Shown: positions 16,556 to 25,424 of the stretch, in pieces
Layout: each line of letters begins with the position of its first letter
How positions within the stretch are numbered: the stretch's first letter is position 1
From: Comamonadaceae bacterium
GTDB lineage: Bacteria > Pseudomonadota > Gammaproteobacteria > Burkholderiales > Burkholderiaceae_C
DNA: 63,555 bases
Assembly: GCA_947450695.1 (NCBI GenBank)
Contig: CANFWV010000011.1
Coordinates: 1-63,555, forward strand
Reading direction: 5' to 3'
The notes under the pieces: model-generated
Databases searched by the model: none
Seen by the model: the letters and a program-made list of their open reading frames with translations, nothing else
What the model was told of the DNA's origin: nothing
Position numbers and translations under genes: made by a program

Positions 16556-17770
16556 ATGGCTTATGAATATGCTCACAACTTGCTCGTTGAAAATTTTCCG
16601 GCAAATCGTCGTTCCTTGCGTGTGGCCGTGGTCTCTGAAACGTATCCACCAGAGGTAAATGGGGTGGCCGTGACGCTGGCGAAAGTGGTGGACGGTTTGC
16701 GCGCTGCTAACCACGCAGTGCAGTTGATCCGCTTGCGCCAGAGCGGCACCGATACCGCTTGCGAAGATGAGATGCACCCAGCCTACCAAGAGGTCCTGAT
16801 GCGTGGCTTTCCGATCCCACGCTACCCTGAGTTGCGCATGGGCATGCCGTCTAAGAGCGCGCTCATCCGACTGTGGCAACTGAAGCGCCCGGATGTGGTC
16901 CATATTGCCACCGAAGGCCCACTTGGCTGGTCTGCTTTGCGCGCTGCTATGTACCTGCGGCTACCTGTCTCCACGGACTACCGAACCAACTTCCAGAGCT
17001 ACAGTGCGCACTATGGCGTTGGATTTTTGTACAAGCCCATCATGGCTTACCTCAAAAAGTTTCATAACTACGCCCAGTGCACCATGGTGCCCACCGAAGT
17101 CTTGCGGGCTTCATTGGCTGACGTCGGTTTTCAGCGACTGAAAGTGGTCAGTCGCGGTGTTGACACGGTGGCTTATGACCCAGCACACCGCAACGACGGA
17201 CTGCGTGCGCAATGGGGGCTCGCACCAAATGACTTGGCGGTGGTCTGCGTTGGACGACTTGCCCACGAGAAAAATTTAGTTTTGCTGCTGAAGGCTTTCG
17301 AGGCGATTGTGGCGCGTAACCCGCGCGCCCGGTTGGTGCTTGTCGGCGACGGCCCGATGCGACAGGAGTTGGCAAGCCGCTGTCCTAACGCTATTTTTGC
17401 CGGGCAATTGCGTGGCAAGGCCTTGGCAGAACACTATGCGTCAGCTGATCTTTTTTTGATGCCCAGCCTCACCGAGACGTTTGGCAACGTGACCACGGAA
17501 GCCATGGCCAGTGGCTTGCCTGTCGTGGCCTTTAATTACGCCGCTGCCGCGGCGTTAATCGTCGAGAGTGTCAATGGAAGCTTGGTGCCACCGGACGATG
17601 CGGATGGCTTTGTTTTAGCTGCTCTGGCGTTGGCTGCCGACCCCCAGCAGAGACAACACATGGGTGTTCAAGCCAGGCAGACATCTTTGCAACTGGACTG
17701 GACATGCATCGTGCAAAAGTTTGAAGATGTTCTCCAAGAGGTGATCGATCAGTCACGCATCAGCATTTGA
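16556..17770 (+). CDS. GT4 glycosyltransferase, probable lipid (diacylglycerol) or mannosyl transferase
   Basis: A 404-residue GT-B fold glycosyltransferase of family 4. It has the N-terminal VVSETYPPEVNGVA motif, HIATEGPLGWSA, and the C-terminal donor site with VGRLAHEKN and the E-x7-E motif in SLTETFGNVTTEAMASG. These are features of the MgtA/Agt-type enzymes that glycosylate lipids. The ATG at 16556 is preferred to an in-frame GTG at 16484 because the PHO box falls between them. It resembles the second GT4 of this window (36682-37749) in the EGPLGW and PPEVNG-type motifs, so the pair may add successive sugars. It converges with lplT. Confidence 0.85.
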   Translation: MAYEYAHNLLVENFPANRRSLRVAVVSETYPPEVNGVAVTLAKVVDGLRAANHAVQLIRLRQSGTDTACEDEMHPAYQEVLMRGFPIPRYPELRMGMPSKSALIRLWQLKRPDVVHIATEGPLGWSALRAAMYLRLPVSTDYRTNFQSYSAHYGVGFLYKPIMAYLKKFHNYAQCTMVPTEVLRASLADVGFQRLKVVSRGVDTVAYDPAHRNDGLRAQWGLAPNDLAVVCVGRLAHEKNLVLLLKAFEAIVARNPRARLVLVGDGPMRQELASRCPNAIFAGQLRGKALAEHYASADLFLMPSLTETFGNVTTEAMASGLPVVAFNYAAAAALIVESVNGSLVPPDDADGFVLAALALAADPQQRQHMGVQARQTSLQLDWTCIVQKFEDVLQEVIDQSRISI

Positions 17771-17783
17771 AGCGAGTCGGGTT

Positions 17784-19016
17784 TTAGTGGAAACGCTCAG
17801 GCTGAAACCCACGCTTGATCAGCATGCCCATCGCCGCCGCAGTACACAGGCCAAACAAGGTCAAGAGCGGCACAATGGAGACGTCTGCTGCAAGCAAAGT
17901 GGCATACACCGCCAGCATGCACAACACGCTTAAGTTTTCATTGAAGCCCTGCACGGCCACTGACCTGCCAGCGCTCAACAGCACGTAGCCTCGGTGTTGC
18001 AACAAGGCATTCAGTGGGACCACCAAAATGCCTCCTACTATGCCGATGAGTGCGAGAAACAGCAGGGCAACGCTAACCACTTGCACGTGGGCGATGCCCA
18101 TGATGAGCAGCCCCATCACAACGCCAGCCGGAAGCACGCTTTTGGCATGCCGAAGGGGAATCCATCTACCGGCGATGCATGCTCCCACAACGACGCCCAC
18201 AGCGACCGCCGTTTGTAGGTAAGCAGATTGTTCGAGTGGCAGGGATAGAACGTCCGCTGACCATTTCAAGACAATGAATTGCAGGGTTGCACCCAAGCCC
18301 CAAAAAATCGTCGTGACCGCCAGTGACAGGCCACCTTCAGCGTCCCGCCAAAGCAGGCGATTGGCACGCCAAAAATCTTTCATCAATAGCAGCGGGTGGA
18401 TCGGGCTGGCCGGGTAGCGAGCACCGCTGTGCGGGATGCCCAGATTGAGCAGGCTTGCAGCACCGTAAATGATGAGGAGAACCAACAGGGATGTATAAAG
18501 CGGAGACATGATCCCTAGGCTCTCGACTAGCAGCAGCCCATTGAGCGTCGCGATCACGCTGGTGTTGACCAACACGCCTCCTAGCACAGCCCCCAACAGC
18601 GCGGCGCAGACCACTGAGGTTTCAAGCCAGCCATTCGCCTTGACCAAGAGATTGGGGCCAACAATTTCGGTGATCAAACCGTACTTGGCCGGCGCATAGG
18701 CTGTCGCACCTAAGCCAGCGATAGCAAAAGCCACGAGGGGGTTGAAACCCAGCAGCAGTGCCGCAACGCCCAAGATTTTGACGCCGTTCATCCAGGCCAT
18801 CAGGCGGGCTTTGGGGACGGCGTCGGCCAAGGGGCCGACAAAGGGTGCGAGCACCACATAAGAAATGGTGAAGACGAACTTCAGCATGGGGGCCCACCAT
18901 GCCGGAAGTCCCTGTTCCGACAACAGGGCAATCGACACGATGAGCAAGGCATTGTCAGCCAGTGCCGTTACAAACTGAGCCGCAATGATGAGATAAAAGC
19001 CAGTAGGCATCGGCAA
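17784..19016 (-). CDS. lplT: Lysophospholipid transporter LplT-like MFS protein
   Basis: A 410-residue, roughly twelve-helix major facilitator protein. The N-terminal half matches LplT closely in pattern: DNALLIVSIALL, LKFVFTISYVVLAPFVGPLADA, AYAPAKYGLITE and LVKANGWLE. LplT flips lysophospholipids inward so that an acyl-ACP synthetase (Aas) can re-acylate them. No aas gene follows here, so recycling must use an enzyme elsewhere. A PHO-like repeat lies about 40 bases upstream. The gene faces the GT4 gene tail to tail, fourteen bases apart. Confidence 0.88.
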   Translation of the reverse strand: MPMPTGFYLIIAAQFVTALADNALLIVSIALLSEQGLPAWWAPMLKFVFTISYVVLAPFVGPLADAVPKARLMAWMNGVKILGVAALLLGFNPLVAFAIAGLGATAYAPAKYGLITEIVGPNLLVKANGWLETSVVCAALLGAVLGGVLVNTSVIATLNGLLLVESLGIMSPLYTSLLVLLIIYGAASLLNLGIPHSGARYPASPIHPLLLMKDFWRANRLLWRDAEGGLSLAVTTIFWGLGATLQFIVLKWSADVLSLPLEQSAYLQTAVAVGVVVGACIAGRWIPLRHAKSVLPAGVVMGLLIMGIAHVQVVSVALLFLALIGIVGGILVVPLNALLQHRGYVLLSAGRSVAVQGFNENLSVLCMLAVYATLLAADVSIVPLLTLFGLCTAAAMGMLIKRGFQPERFH

Positions 19017-19055
19017 GATTGTGGGGGGCTATTAAGTCAGCAGGCCGACAAAATG

Positions 19056-19073
19056 ATGACGTTTCAGTGACGT
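19056..19073 (-). promoter_or_regulatory. Weak PHO-box-like repeat upstream of lplT
   Basis: On the minus strand ACGTCAC and ACGTCAT are exactly 11 bp apart. Each shares the GTCA core but not the preceding CT of the PHO consensus. It is 40 bases before the lplT ATG. It is credible mainly because stronger boxes are so common in this region. Confidence 0.35.
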
Positions 19074-19177
19074 TGTTGCGATTGCTTGCGAAAGGTTGGT
19101 TGGCGCTTCAGTGACATTGTCAAAGTGCACATCAAAGCGCAATTCAACCTTGAGCTTTCTGGCAAACTACCGACACC

Positions 19178-19383
19178 ATGACACCCCTACATCACCACAC
19201 GATACAAGCCAAACTAGCGGACCTCATGCCAACCCAAGGCGCCATCGGCTACGTGGAGGTGAGTCAACAGCGGGCCTGAATGCCAGCAACTTTTAAACGC
19301 CATGGATGACGCCGTGGCCTTGGCGCTGGCCTTAGCGAAGCATCCGCAAGCCCGCTATCTGTCTGGCTTTGTTCAGACATAAC
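19178..19383 (+). pseudogene. Remnant of a ParB-like (ParBc_2-type) nuclease gene
   Basis: An ATG at 19178 opens a 33-codon frame whose middle (IQAKLADLMPTQGAIGYVEV) looks like the N-terminus of putative ParB-like nuclease-domain proteins (D-L-x-P-T-Q-x-x-V-G-x-x-E-V). It stops at about 19277. A second frame ending at 19383 reads ALALAKHPQARYLSGFVQT, which could be the C-terminal tail of the same family. The central catalytic part is missing, so this looks like a gene reduced by internal deletion. The rest of the 19017-19392 gap holds only the PHO-like repeat. The family assignment is from memory and tentative. Confidence 0.4.
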
Positions 19384-19392
19384 TTTGTCAGC

Positions 19393-20718
19393 TCAGACTG
19401 AATTTGGCCTTTGAGACCGGGCAGGGGAGGCGGCTGATCGGCGTTTTTCAAAATACTTGAGAACCACGTAGGTGGCCAGCCCAATCAAGGCCGACACCAG
19501 AACAAAGCCGCCGTAGGCTACAGGCCATTCAATGCCTTGCGTCATCATGGAAAACTCGGACATGCCGCCCATGCCTGCCAAGATGTTGATGGGCATGAAC
19601 ACCACGCTGAACACCGTCAACTGGTTCACGCGTTTGTTCTGATTGATGTTGATGAAACCGATGGTGGCATCCATCAAAAAGTTAATCTTGTCGAATAAAA
19701 AGGCGGTGTGACTGTTGAGCGATTCAATGTTGCGCAAGATTTGCTTGGAGTCTGAAATTTGATCCGGCGTCAGCAAACGCCCGCGCATCAAAAAACTAAA
19801 AGCCCGTTGGGTGTCCAAAATATTGCTACGGATGCGGCCGTTTTGATCTTCTTCTTCCGCAATATCCGCCAGAATTCCGGCGGCTTCCTGATCGGTGATC
19901 GCCTCGCTCAACACATGTCGACCGACAACGCCGAGCTTGGCGTAAATATTCTCAAGCGAATCGGCGGAGACTTCAACGTCCGCACCATACAAATCTAACA
20001 GCAGGTCAACGCAGTCGGACACGTAACCCGGCTGTGTCAAAGCACGGCGGCGCTGCAACCGGAACACCGGCAACTCTTCATTGCGCAATGAAAAAAGAAT
20101 ACCGCCATGCAAGATGAAGGCGACTGGCACGCTTCTGGAATTGCCTTCGCGGTCATGCAAGAAGTTGGAATGCAGGTGAATGTCGTCGTTCTCTTCAACA
20201 TGAAAACGCGCACTCACTTCCAAGTCTGTCGCCTCAATCGGGTCGGGTAGTTCCACGCCAAAGTGCGAGCCTACAAACAGGCGCTCGGCTTTTGATGAGT
20301 TGATCAGGTCGACCCAAACAGGTTTGGCGCCTTCCAAATCTTTTCGGCCCGACATTGGGATGTTGCGAAGCCGACCGTCAACCAATTCATAGACATTGAT
20401 TTTGCTTTCAGCGAAATCAGGCTGACGGTCTCCGGCAACTTCTGTTCTGCGTTGATCTGACATTTCCCACAACACGTCGTTTTCGCGCTCTTTGGGCAGT
20501 TTGGCCCAGAGGTTTTGGGCGTCTTCTAATGGCAGGGAGTCCAAGTAGCCGCCAAGTTCTGTGGAACTTTGCTTGGCAATGAAGTTATGCAGTTCGGCAT
20601 CGTGTTGCTTTTGGAGCAAGGATTGAACGACATCGTGCTTGTGCATTTTTTGGCTGTGAACCATTCCGTCAACCAACTTTTGTTTGCTCAGCAGGGCGAT
20701 TAGATTTTCAAGAGACAT
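19393..20718 (-). CDS. CorA-family divalent cation channel with MgtE-N-like front domain
   Basis: A 441-residue protein. The C-terminal part is CorA/ZntB-like: a long helix followed by two membrane helices with the motif AGMGGMSEFSMM where classical CorA has YGMNF. The N-terminal ~90 residues (alpha-helical, with repeats like VVQSLLQKQHDAELHNFI and LPLEDAQNLWAKLP) resemble the superhelical MgtE N domain rather than CorA. This suggests a domain fusion in which an MgtE-type cytosolic sensor sits on a CorA channel. Mg2+ is the default substrate guess. A PHO-like repeat lies upstream at 20772-20789. Confidence 0.82.
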   Translation of the reverse strand: MSLENLIALLSKQKLVDGMVHSQKMHKHDVVQSLLQKQHDAELHNFIAKQSSTELGGYLDSLPLEDAQNLWAKLPKERENDVLWEMSDQRRTEVAGDRQPDFAESKINVYELVDGRLRNIPMSGRKDLEGAKPVWVDLINSSKAERLFVGSHFGVELPDPIEATDLEVSARFHVEENDDIHLHSNFLHDREGNSRSVPVAFILHGGILFSLRNEELPVFRLQRRRALTQPGYVSDCVDLLLDLYGADVEVSADSLENIYAKLGVVGRHVLSEAITDQEAAGILADIAEEEDQNGRIRSNILDTQRAFSFLMRGRLLTPDQISDSKQILRNIESLNSHTAFLFDKINFLMDATIGFININQNKRVNQLTVFSVVFMPINILAGMGGMSEFSMMTQGIEWPVAYGGFVLVSALIGLATYVVLKYFEKRRSAASPARSQRPNSV

Positions 20719-20771
20719 GGATGGTTAATGCGGAGACATGCAGCTATTTGTGAAAATCTTATGAATTTATT

Positions 20772-20789
20772 GTGTCAATGGCGTGACAT
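20772..20789 (-). promoter_or_regulatory. PHO-box-like repeat upstream of the CorA-like gene
   Basis: On the minus strand ATGTCAC and TTGACAC lie 11 bp apart with a GCCA spacer; a third, poorer 7-mer (AATTCAT) follows in phase. It is about 55 bases upstream of the start codon at 20718, directly after the stop of the preceding gene. Confidence 0.45.
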
Positions 20790-20790
20790 T

Positions 20791-21621
20791 TCAGTTCGTC
20801 GATGACCTTGACGCAAGCAGCCTTGAGTGCGGCAGATGAATCAAGCCGATGCTCATCCAGACCGCTAAGCTGAAATACGCGGACATCCAGATGACTTCGG
20901 TTTTCCAGTCAGCCCATTGATGAGACACAACCCATCTGCCGGAGACATCTAGAAACCCCTGTGACACGCTCAGGAACTGACGCCCCTGTTCATTGTCAAA
21001 TGTCCAGCGGGACCAGTACATGGGGACATCCACCAAAAACATGTAAAGCGCGTAAATGGCACCAATGGCACTGAAGGTGGCCAGAATGGATCGGTGCTCG
21101 CGTTGACTTCTGGGTAGCGCATGCAAATAGCTGGCCGCCAGCATCAACGCGCAAATTCCCCACAATGACTCTTCGATGACATGGCCCATATTTGATGTTG
21201 TCAGAACAGAGTACCAAGAAAAGAGCTCAGCGATGAAAATCATCGGCACGACTGCATGGGACACCATGACGCCGACACGATTTTCATTTGTCTGTGCGAT
21301 GCTTCGAGACAGCATGGCCCATTGCGCTACAAAGCATAACTCTGCAATGGTCGCAACCGAACGTCCAACAATCACGCTCGAAAGCCAGGAGTCGATCAGG
21401 CATAAACGCTGGATGTCGAAAACCGGCAGCACTGAACGATAGGCACAGCCGAAAACGTATCCAGCAGACAGAATGATCTGCAGCCGGATTGAGGCCCAAG
21501 CTACAGGGTCGAAAGACAAAGATTTACGCCACAGATGGTTTGCTGAGGCCGTCCATGCCATCACATTGATCAAGCTCACGGCGCAAAGCAGCGACCACCA
21601 TGTCAGTACAGAATTTTGCAT
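20791..21621 (-). CDS. Multi-pass membrane protein of unknown function
   Basis: A 276-residue protein with seven or so hydrophobic segments and few charged residues between them; I do not recognise the family. It has Trp- and His-containing loops (WYSVLTTSNMGHVIEESLWG, VDVPMYWSRW, GRWVVSHQWADWKTEVIW) that could bind a cofactor or lipid, but no known motif. Base composition is more AT-rich than its neighbours and the start is preceded by a perfect 24-bp palindrome. These two points hint at acquired DNA with its own regulator. It is followed by a 73-base gap to the CorA-like gene, which has its own promoter. Confidence 0.7.
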   Translation of the reverse strand: MQNSVLTWWSLLCAVSLINVMAWTASANHLWRKSLSFDPVAWASIRLQIILSAGYVFGCAYRSVLPVFDIQRLCLIDSWLSSVIVGRSVATIAELCFVAQWAMLSRSIAQTNENRVGVMVSHAVVPMIFIAELFSWYSVLTTSNMGHVIEESLWGICALMLAASYLHALPRSQREHRSILATFSAIGAIYALYMFLVDVPMYWSRWTFDNEQGRQFLSVSQGFLDVSGRWVVSHQWADWKTEVIWMSAYFSLAVWMSIGLIHLPHSRLLASRSSTN

Positions 21622-21627
21622 AATTTT

Positions 21628-21651
21628 TATAAACGATATATATCGTTTATA
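21628..21651. promoter_or_regulatory. Perfect 24-bp palindrome at the start of the orphan membrane-protein gene
   Basis: The arms TATAAACGATAT and ATATCGTTTATA are exact reverse complements with no spacer. The dyad lies 6-30 bases upstream of the minus-strand ATG at 21621, where a repressor would block initiation. It is too AT-rich to be a good terminator and has no T-run. No regulator gene adjoins it. Confidence 0.6.
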
Positions 21652-21777
21652 CGCTTTTAAAATTGACGCGTTGAATCAAGTGAATAGGCGATTGCAAAGG
21701 GCGTTGAACTGCTGCACTGGCTGGCGAAGCCAAAATTCACACAACTGACTTGTTGAAAGAATATTATTAAAAGTTAA

Positions 21778-22293
21778 ATGAAGCTTTTAAAAATAGATAT
21801 GCGACAGTTTTTTATCGGTCTTACCGTCTGTATCACCTGCATCACGGCTTCAGCGCAGGTCACAGCTGAGTTGCTTTTTAATGAATTTTTCAAGCAACCG
21901 CTGGGCTCTCAAGGTTTGGAAATGAGCACCAAGCTGAGTTCATCTGATGGCCAGCGTGTGCGCATCACTGGCTACATGGTGCAACAAGAGGTCCCCCATT
22001 TAGGGCGCTTCATGCTGTCGCCACGACCTGTGCAAATGAGCGAGCACGCCGACGGCGAAGCCGATGATCTTCCTGCCGCGCTGGTCACGGTCTACTTGGA
22101 CGATACGCAAAAAGACTGGTTGATTCCGTATACGCGTGGGCTCATCGCCATCTCAGGTCAATTGAGTGTTGGCCGACTTGAGGAAAGCGATGGCCGAGTT
22201 TCCTGGGTCCGGCTCGTGTTGCCTGCGCAGGCAACGCGCGGCATGGACAGTGCTGAGGTGAACAATTTTCAAGCACAACAACACGCGCACTAA
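21778..22293 (+). CDS. Small secreted protein of unknown function, upstream of alkaline phosphatase
   Basis: A 171-residue protein with a signal peptide (hydrophobic stretch FFIGLTVCITCITASAQ, cleavage near residue 26). The mature part is beta-rich, with VRITGYMVQQEVPHLGRFMLSPRPVQMS and VTVYLDDTQKDWLIPY. I cannot assign a family with confidence; the GYMVP-type motif recalls DUF3299-like periplasmic proteins. An alternative start at the ATG of 21799 would still give a signal peptide. It lies 53 bases before the alkaline phosphatase gene and probably shares its transcript, so a role in periplasmic metal or phosphate handling is a guess. Confidence 0.72.
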   Translation: MKLLKIDMRQFFIGLTVCITCITASAQVTAELLFNEFFKQPLGSQGLEMSTKLSSSDGQRVRITGYMVQQEVPHLGRFMLSPRPVQMSEHADGEADDLPAALVTVYLDDTQKDWLIPYTRGLIAISGQLSVGRLEESDGRVSWVRLVLPAQATRGMDSAEVNNFQAQQHAH

Positions 22294-22346
22294 GCCCTTG
22301 ATTTAACTCTTAAACCCTCAAACCCTTTCACAAGCTGAGTCAATCA

Positions 22347-24392
22347 ATGCGCCACCCAACCCCCGCCACTTTGAACCGGCTTGCCGGCTTAGCCCTTTTT
22401 GCCTTGGTCGGTACGGCTGTGCAAGCTGCCCCAAGCGTGACTCGATTGACGCCGCCCAGCGAACTCTTCAGCAGCCACACAGAAGGCCTGATCGTTGCCC
22501 GCTTTCTGCCCGGTCAGCGCTTTGACCTGCAAGCCACAGTGCGGCCAGACGATGCTGGTAAAACAATCAGCCATGCTCGTTTCGCCATAGACGGCAAAGC
22601 GGTTACAGCCAACGTCTCCATTAAGACTTGCGAAGCGCTCTGCAACAAAGGAATGCCGGCCAATGCCGCCATTGTTTCTAGCCGGGCCATCAGCGTGAAC
22701 AAGCCGGGTATTCACACCTTCACGGTGACCGCGACGCAAAGCGATGGTCTGATGGTCAGCGCCAAAGGCAACTTTGAAGTCGTCCCGCTGGTCGTGGGCG
22801 GCCAGAAGATCAAAAATATCATCATCATGCTGGGTGACGGCATGGGTGCTGCTCAACGCACGGCAGCCCGCATCGTGGCTGGTGGGTATGCCCAAGGCAA
22901 GGTGATCCAACCCTTGGCCATGGACACCTTTCCTGTCACCGGCATGGTCAAAACTGCGTCACTCAACTCGATCGTCACAGACTCTGCCCCCGGTATGAGC
23001 GCTTACGCGTTGGGCAACAAGAACAACAACAATGAGCAAGGCGTGTTCCCCGACGACACGTTGGACGCGTTTGACAACCCCCGCATCGAGTACCTGAGCG
23101 AATACTTGCACCGGACCCAAGGCAAAGCACTTGGCCTGGTGACCACTGCCGATGTGTTTGACGCAACGCCTGCGGCCAACGCGGTTCACACCAGCAACCG
23201 GGGTGCGGGCACCGGCATTGTTGACCAGTACCTGGACGACCGGAAACTCAGCGGCTTGTCCGTCTTGATGGGCGGCGGACGCAAGTGGTTTTTGCCAGCC
23301 AGCACGCCCGGTTCAGCCCGTGGCGACAGAACTGACTACGCTTTTTCTGACACAGACGCGCATACCGCGGATATCGTCAAAGCTTGGGGCGCAGCGCCGG
23401 GCAGCAAAGACAAAGACCGCAACTTGTTGGCCGACTTTCAAACCGCTGGTTTTGCCTACGCGGGCAACAAGACTGAGATGGACGCGATTGATGGCCAAAA
23501 GACCAGCCATTTGCTCGGCCTGTTTTCTCACTCCAACATGAACGTTGCGCTGGACAAAATAGATGGCCGGCGCAACAAAGGGCAGGGTTTGGGGAATGAA
23601 GGTAAGAACCGTGTCGTTGACGACTATGGCTTCCCGGATCAACCCATGCTCGACGAAATGACCACCAAAGCACTGCGCGTGTTGGCGCAAAAAAAGGAAG
23701 GTTTTGTGCTGATGGTCGAAGGCGCTTCGATCGACAAACAAGCCCACGCCATGGACACGGAACGCTGGCTGCTGGACACGATTGAATTCGACCGCGCCGT
23801 CAAACTGGCTCAAGCATTTGCAGCTAAACGCGGCGACACCTTGGTTATCGTGACGGCTGATCACGAATGCGCTGGGGTGGCACTCATTGGCGGCTCCATC
23901 GTCAGCGACGCCCGACTGCAAGAGTTGGTGCGCGAGGGCGGTCCGGCTTTGCGCGACAAAACCGTCGGCATATATGAAGCTGCCGGTTTTCCAAAATACC
24001 GATTTTCTACAGACGGCTACCCAGAGACCACTGACATTGACCACCGCCTGCTGGTGGCCTATGGCGCCAACTCGGACCGCTTTGAAGACTACCGCACGAA
24101 CCCGTTGCCAGTACAGGACAGCCAACAACCGTTCATCAAAACCCAGCCTCTGGCGGCTTACCCGGCAGACCCAAGCCAGCGCGACGAGCAGGGCAAGTTC
24201 ATGATCACCGGTCAGGTTCCTGGCAACAGTGCGGTGCACACCGCCAGCGATATTCCACTGTCGGCTTTCGGCCCGGGTGCTTATTCGTTCACCGGCGTGA
24301 TCGACAACACCGATGTTTTCTTCAAGCTGGCCCAAGCCGCCGTCAAAGGGGTTGTGTTGCCGGCCGGACTGCAAACTGCTAGGAAGAAATAA
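22347..24392 (+). CDS. Alkaline phosphatase (PhoA superfamily), long form
   Basis: A 681-residue secreted phosphomonoesterase. The signal peptide ends near AVQA (about residue 27). An added beta-rich domain of about 110 residues precedes the catalytic domain, which starts at KNIIIMLGDGMG. The metal and nucleophile motifs are present: GDGMG, nucleophile Ser213 in TDSAPG, VTTADVFDATPAAN, MVEGASIDKQAHAMD, and TADHECAG. E. coli PhoA is about 470 residues; the extra front and tail parts make this a long variant. It releases phosphate from organic esters in the periplasm, feeding PstSCAB. I found no convincing PHO box in front of it or its partner. It converges with acr3, six bases apart. Confidence 0.92.
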   Translation: MRHPTPATLNRLAGLALFALVGTAVQAAPSVTRLTPPSELFSSHTEGLIVARFLPGQRFDLQATVRPDDAGKTISHARFAIDGKAVTANVSIKTCEALCNKGMPANAAIVSSRAISVNKPGIHTFTVTATQSDGLMVSAKGNFEVVPLVVGGQKIKNIIIMLGDGMGAAQRTAARIVAGGYAQGKVIQPLAMDTFPVTGMVKTASLNSIVTDSAPGMSAYALGNKNNNNEQGVFPDDTLDAFDNPRIEYLSEYLHRTQGKALGLVTTADVFDATPAANAVHTSNRGAGTGIVDQYLDDRKLSGLSVLMGGGRKWFLPASTPGSARGDRTDYAFSDTDAHTADIVKAWGAAPGSKDKDRNLLADFQTAGFAYAGNKTEMDAIDGQKTSHLLGLFSHSNMNVALDKIDGRRNKGQGLGNEGKNRVVDDYGFPDQPMLDEMTTKALRVLAQKKEGFVLMVEGASIDKQAHAMDTERWLLDTIEFDRAVKLAQAFAAKRGDTLVIVTADHECAGVALIGGSIVSDARLQELVREGGPALRDKTVGIYEAAGFPKYRFSTDGYPETTDIDHRLLVAYGANSDRFEDYRTNPLPVQDSQQPFIKTQPLAAYPADPSQRDEQGKFMITGQVPGNSAVHTASDIPLSAFGPGAYSFTGVIDNTDVFFKLAQAAVKGVVLPAGLQTARKK

Positions 24393-24398
24393 AAGGTT

Positions 24399-25424
24399 TC
24401 AATCCGCTTGACTTGGAAACCAATGCTGTGTGCGGTTGATGATGGCAACCAGCGACAGCATCACCGGCACCTCTACCAGCACACCGACCACGGTGGCAAG
24501 CGCTGCACCTGAGTTCAAGCCAAACAGCGAGATGGCCACAGCAACGGCCAGTTCAAAAAAGTTTGAGGCGCCGATGAGGCAAGCTGGTCCGGCTATGTTG
24601 TGTGGCAGTCGCAGGGCTTTGGCCGCCGCGTAGCTGATGATGAAAATGCCATAGCTCTGAATAATCATCGGCACCGCGATCATGGCGATGACCCATGGTT
24701 TCGCAACGATGGTGACTGCCTGAAAACCAAAGAGCAGCACTACCGTGGCCAGCAAGCCGGTCATCGACCAGGGTTTTAGCCACGCCACAAACTCAACGAC
24801 GGCATGGTCTGATTTTTTTTGCAAAGTATGGCGTGTCGCCAATCCCGCTATCAAGGGCAGCACAACGTAAAGCAGTGTCGACAGCACCAGTGTTTCCCAA
24901 GGCACGGTGATGTTGGTGACGTCCAGCAAAAATGCCGCAATCGGGGCGAACGCCACAATCATGATCAGGTCATTGACCGTGACTTGCACCAGCGTGTAGT
25001 TGGCATCACCTTTGACCAGCACGCTCCACACAAACACCATGGCGGTGCAGGGCGCAATGCCGAGCAAGATCATGCCGGCGATGTATTCTGACGCTGACTG
25101 CGGGTCGACCCACGGTGCAAAGATGTACTTGAAAAACAGCACACCCAGCAGTGCCATTGTGAAGGGTTTGATCAGCCAGTTGACGACCAGCGTGAGCACC
25201 AAGCCGCGCGGTTTTCGACCAACGTCTTTGATGGCTGACCAGTCGATCTGGATCATCATCGGGTAAATCATCACCCATATAAAAACGGCAACCACCAAAT
25301 TTACCTGCGCGTATGCCATCACCGCGATAGCCTGAAACGCAGCAGGTGCTAACAAGCCCAAGCCAACGCCTGCGGTGATGCCGAGGGCAACCCAGAGCGT
25401 TAAATAACGTTCAAACAAGCCCAT
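24399..25424 (-). CDS. acr3: Arsenite efflux permease, ACR3 family
   Basis: A 341-residue ten-helix permease of the ACR3 (BASS) family, which exports arsenite using the proton motive force. Family marks include [13 protein letters not shown] with the conserved Cys in helix 4, [12 protein letters not shown] and [12 protein letters not shown] with a conserved Glu. The start overlaps the end of arsR by 14 bases, so the two are co-transcribed and translationally coupled. No arsenate reductase gene is present in this window, so arsenite must come from outside or from a reductase elsewhere. Confidence 0.94.
   Translation of the reverse strand: MGLFERYLTLWVALGITAGVGLGLLAPAAFQAIAVMAYAQVNLVVAVFIWVMIYPMMIQIDWSAIKDVGRKPRGLVLTLVVNWLIKPFTMALLGVLFFKYIFAPWVDPQSASEYIAGMILLGIAPCTAMVFVWSVLVKGDANYTLVQVTVNDLIMIVAFAPIAAFLLDVTNITVPWETLVLSTLLYVVLPLIAGLATRHTLQKKSDHAVVEFVAWLKPWSMTGLLATVVLLFGFQAVTIVAKPWVIAMIAVPMIIQSYGIFIISYAAAKALRLPHNIAGPACLIGASNFFELAVAVAISLFGLNSGAALATVVGVLVEVPVMLSLVAIINRTQHWFPSQAD

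Noticed and set aside
21652..21777. PHO box in front of the small secreted protein and alkaline phosphatase
   Set aside because: I looked for two 7-mers in 11-bp phase and found none convincing, although the enzyme would be an expected PhoB target.
23313..24374. Open frame of 353 codons on the minus strand opposite the alkaline phosphatase
   Set aside because: No domain pattern; lies entirely within the phosphatase catalytic region. Shadow frame.
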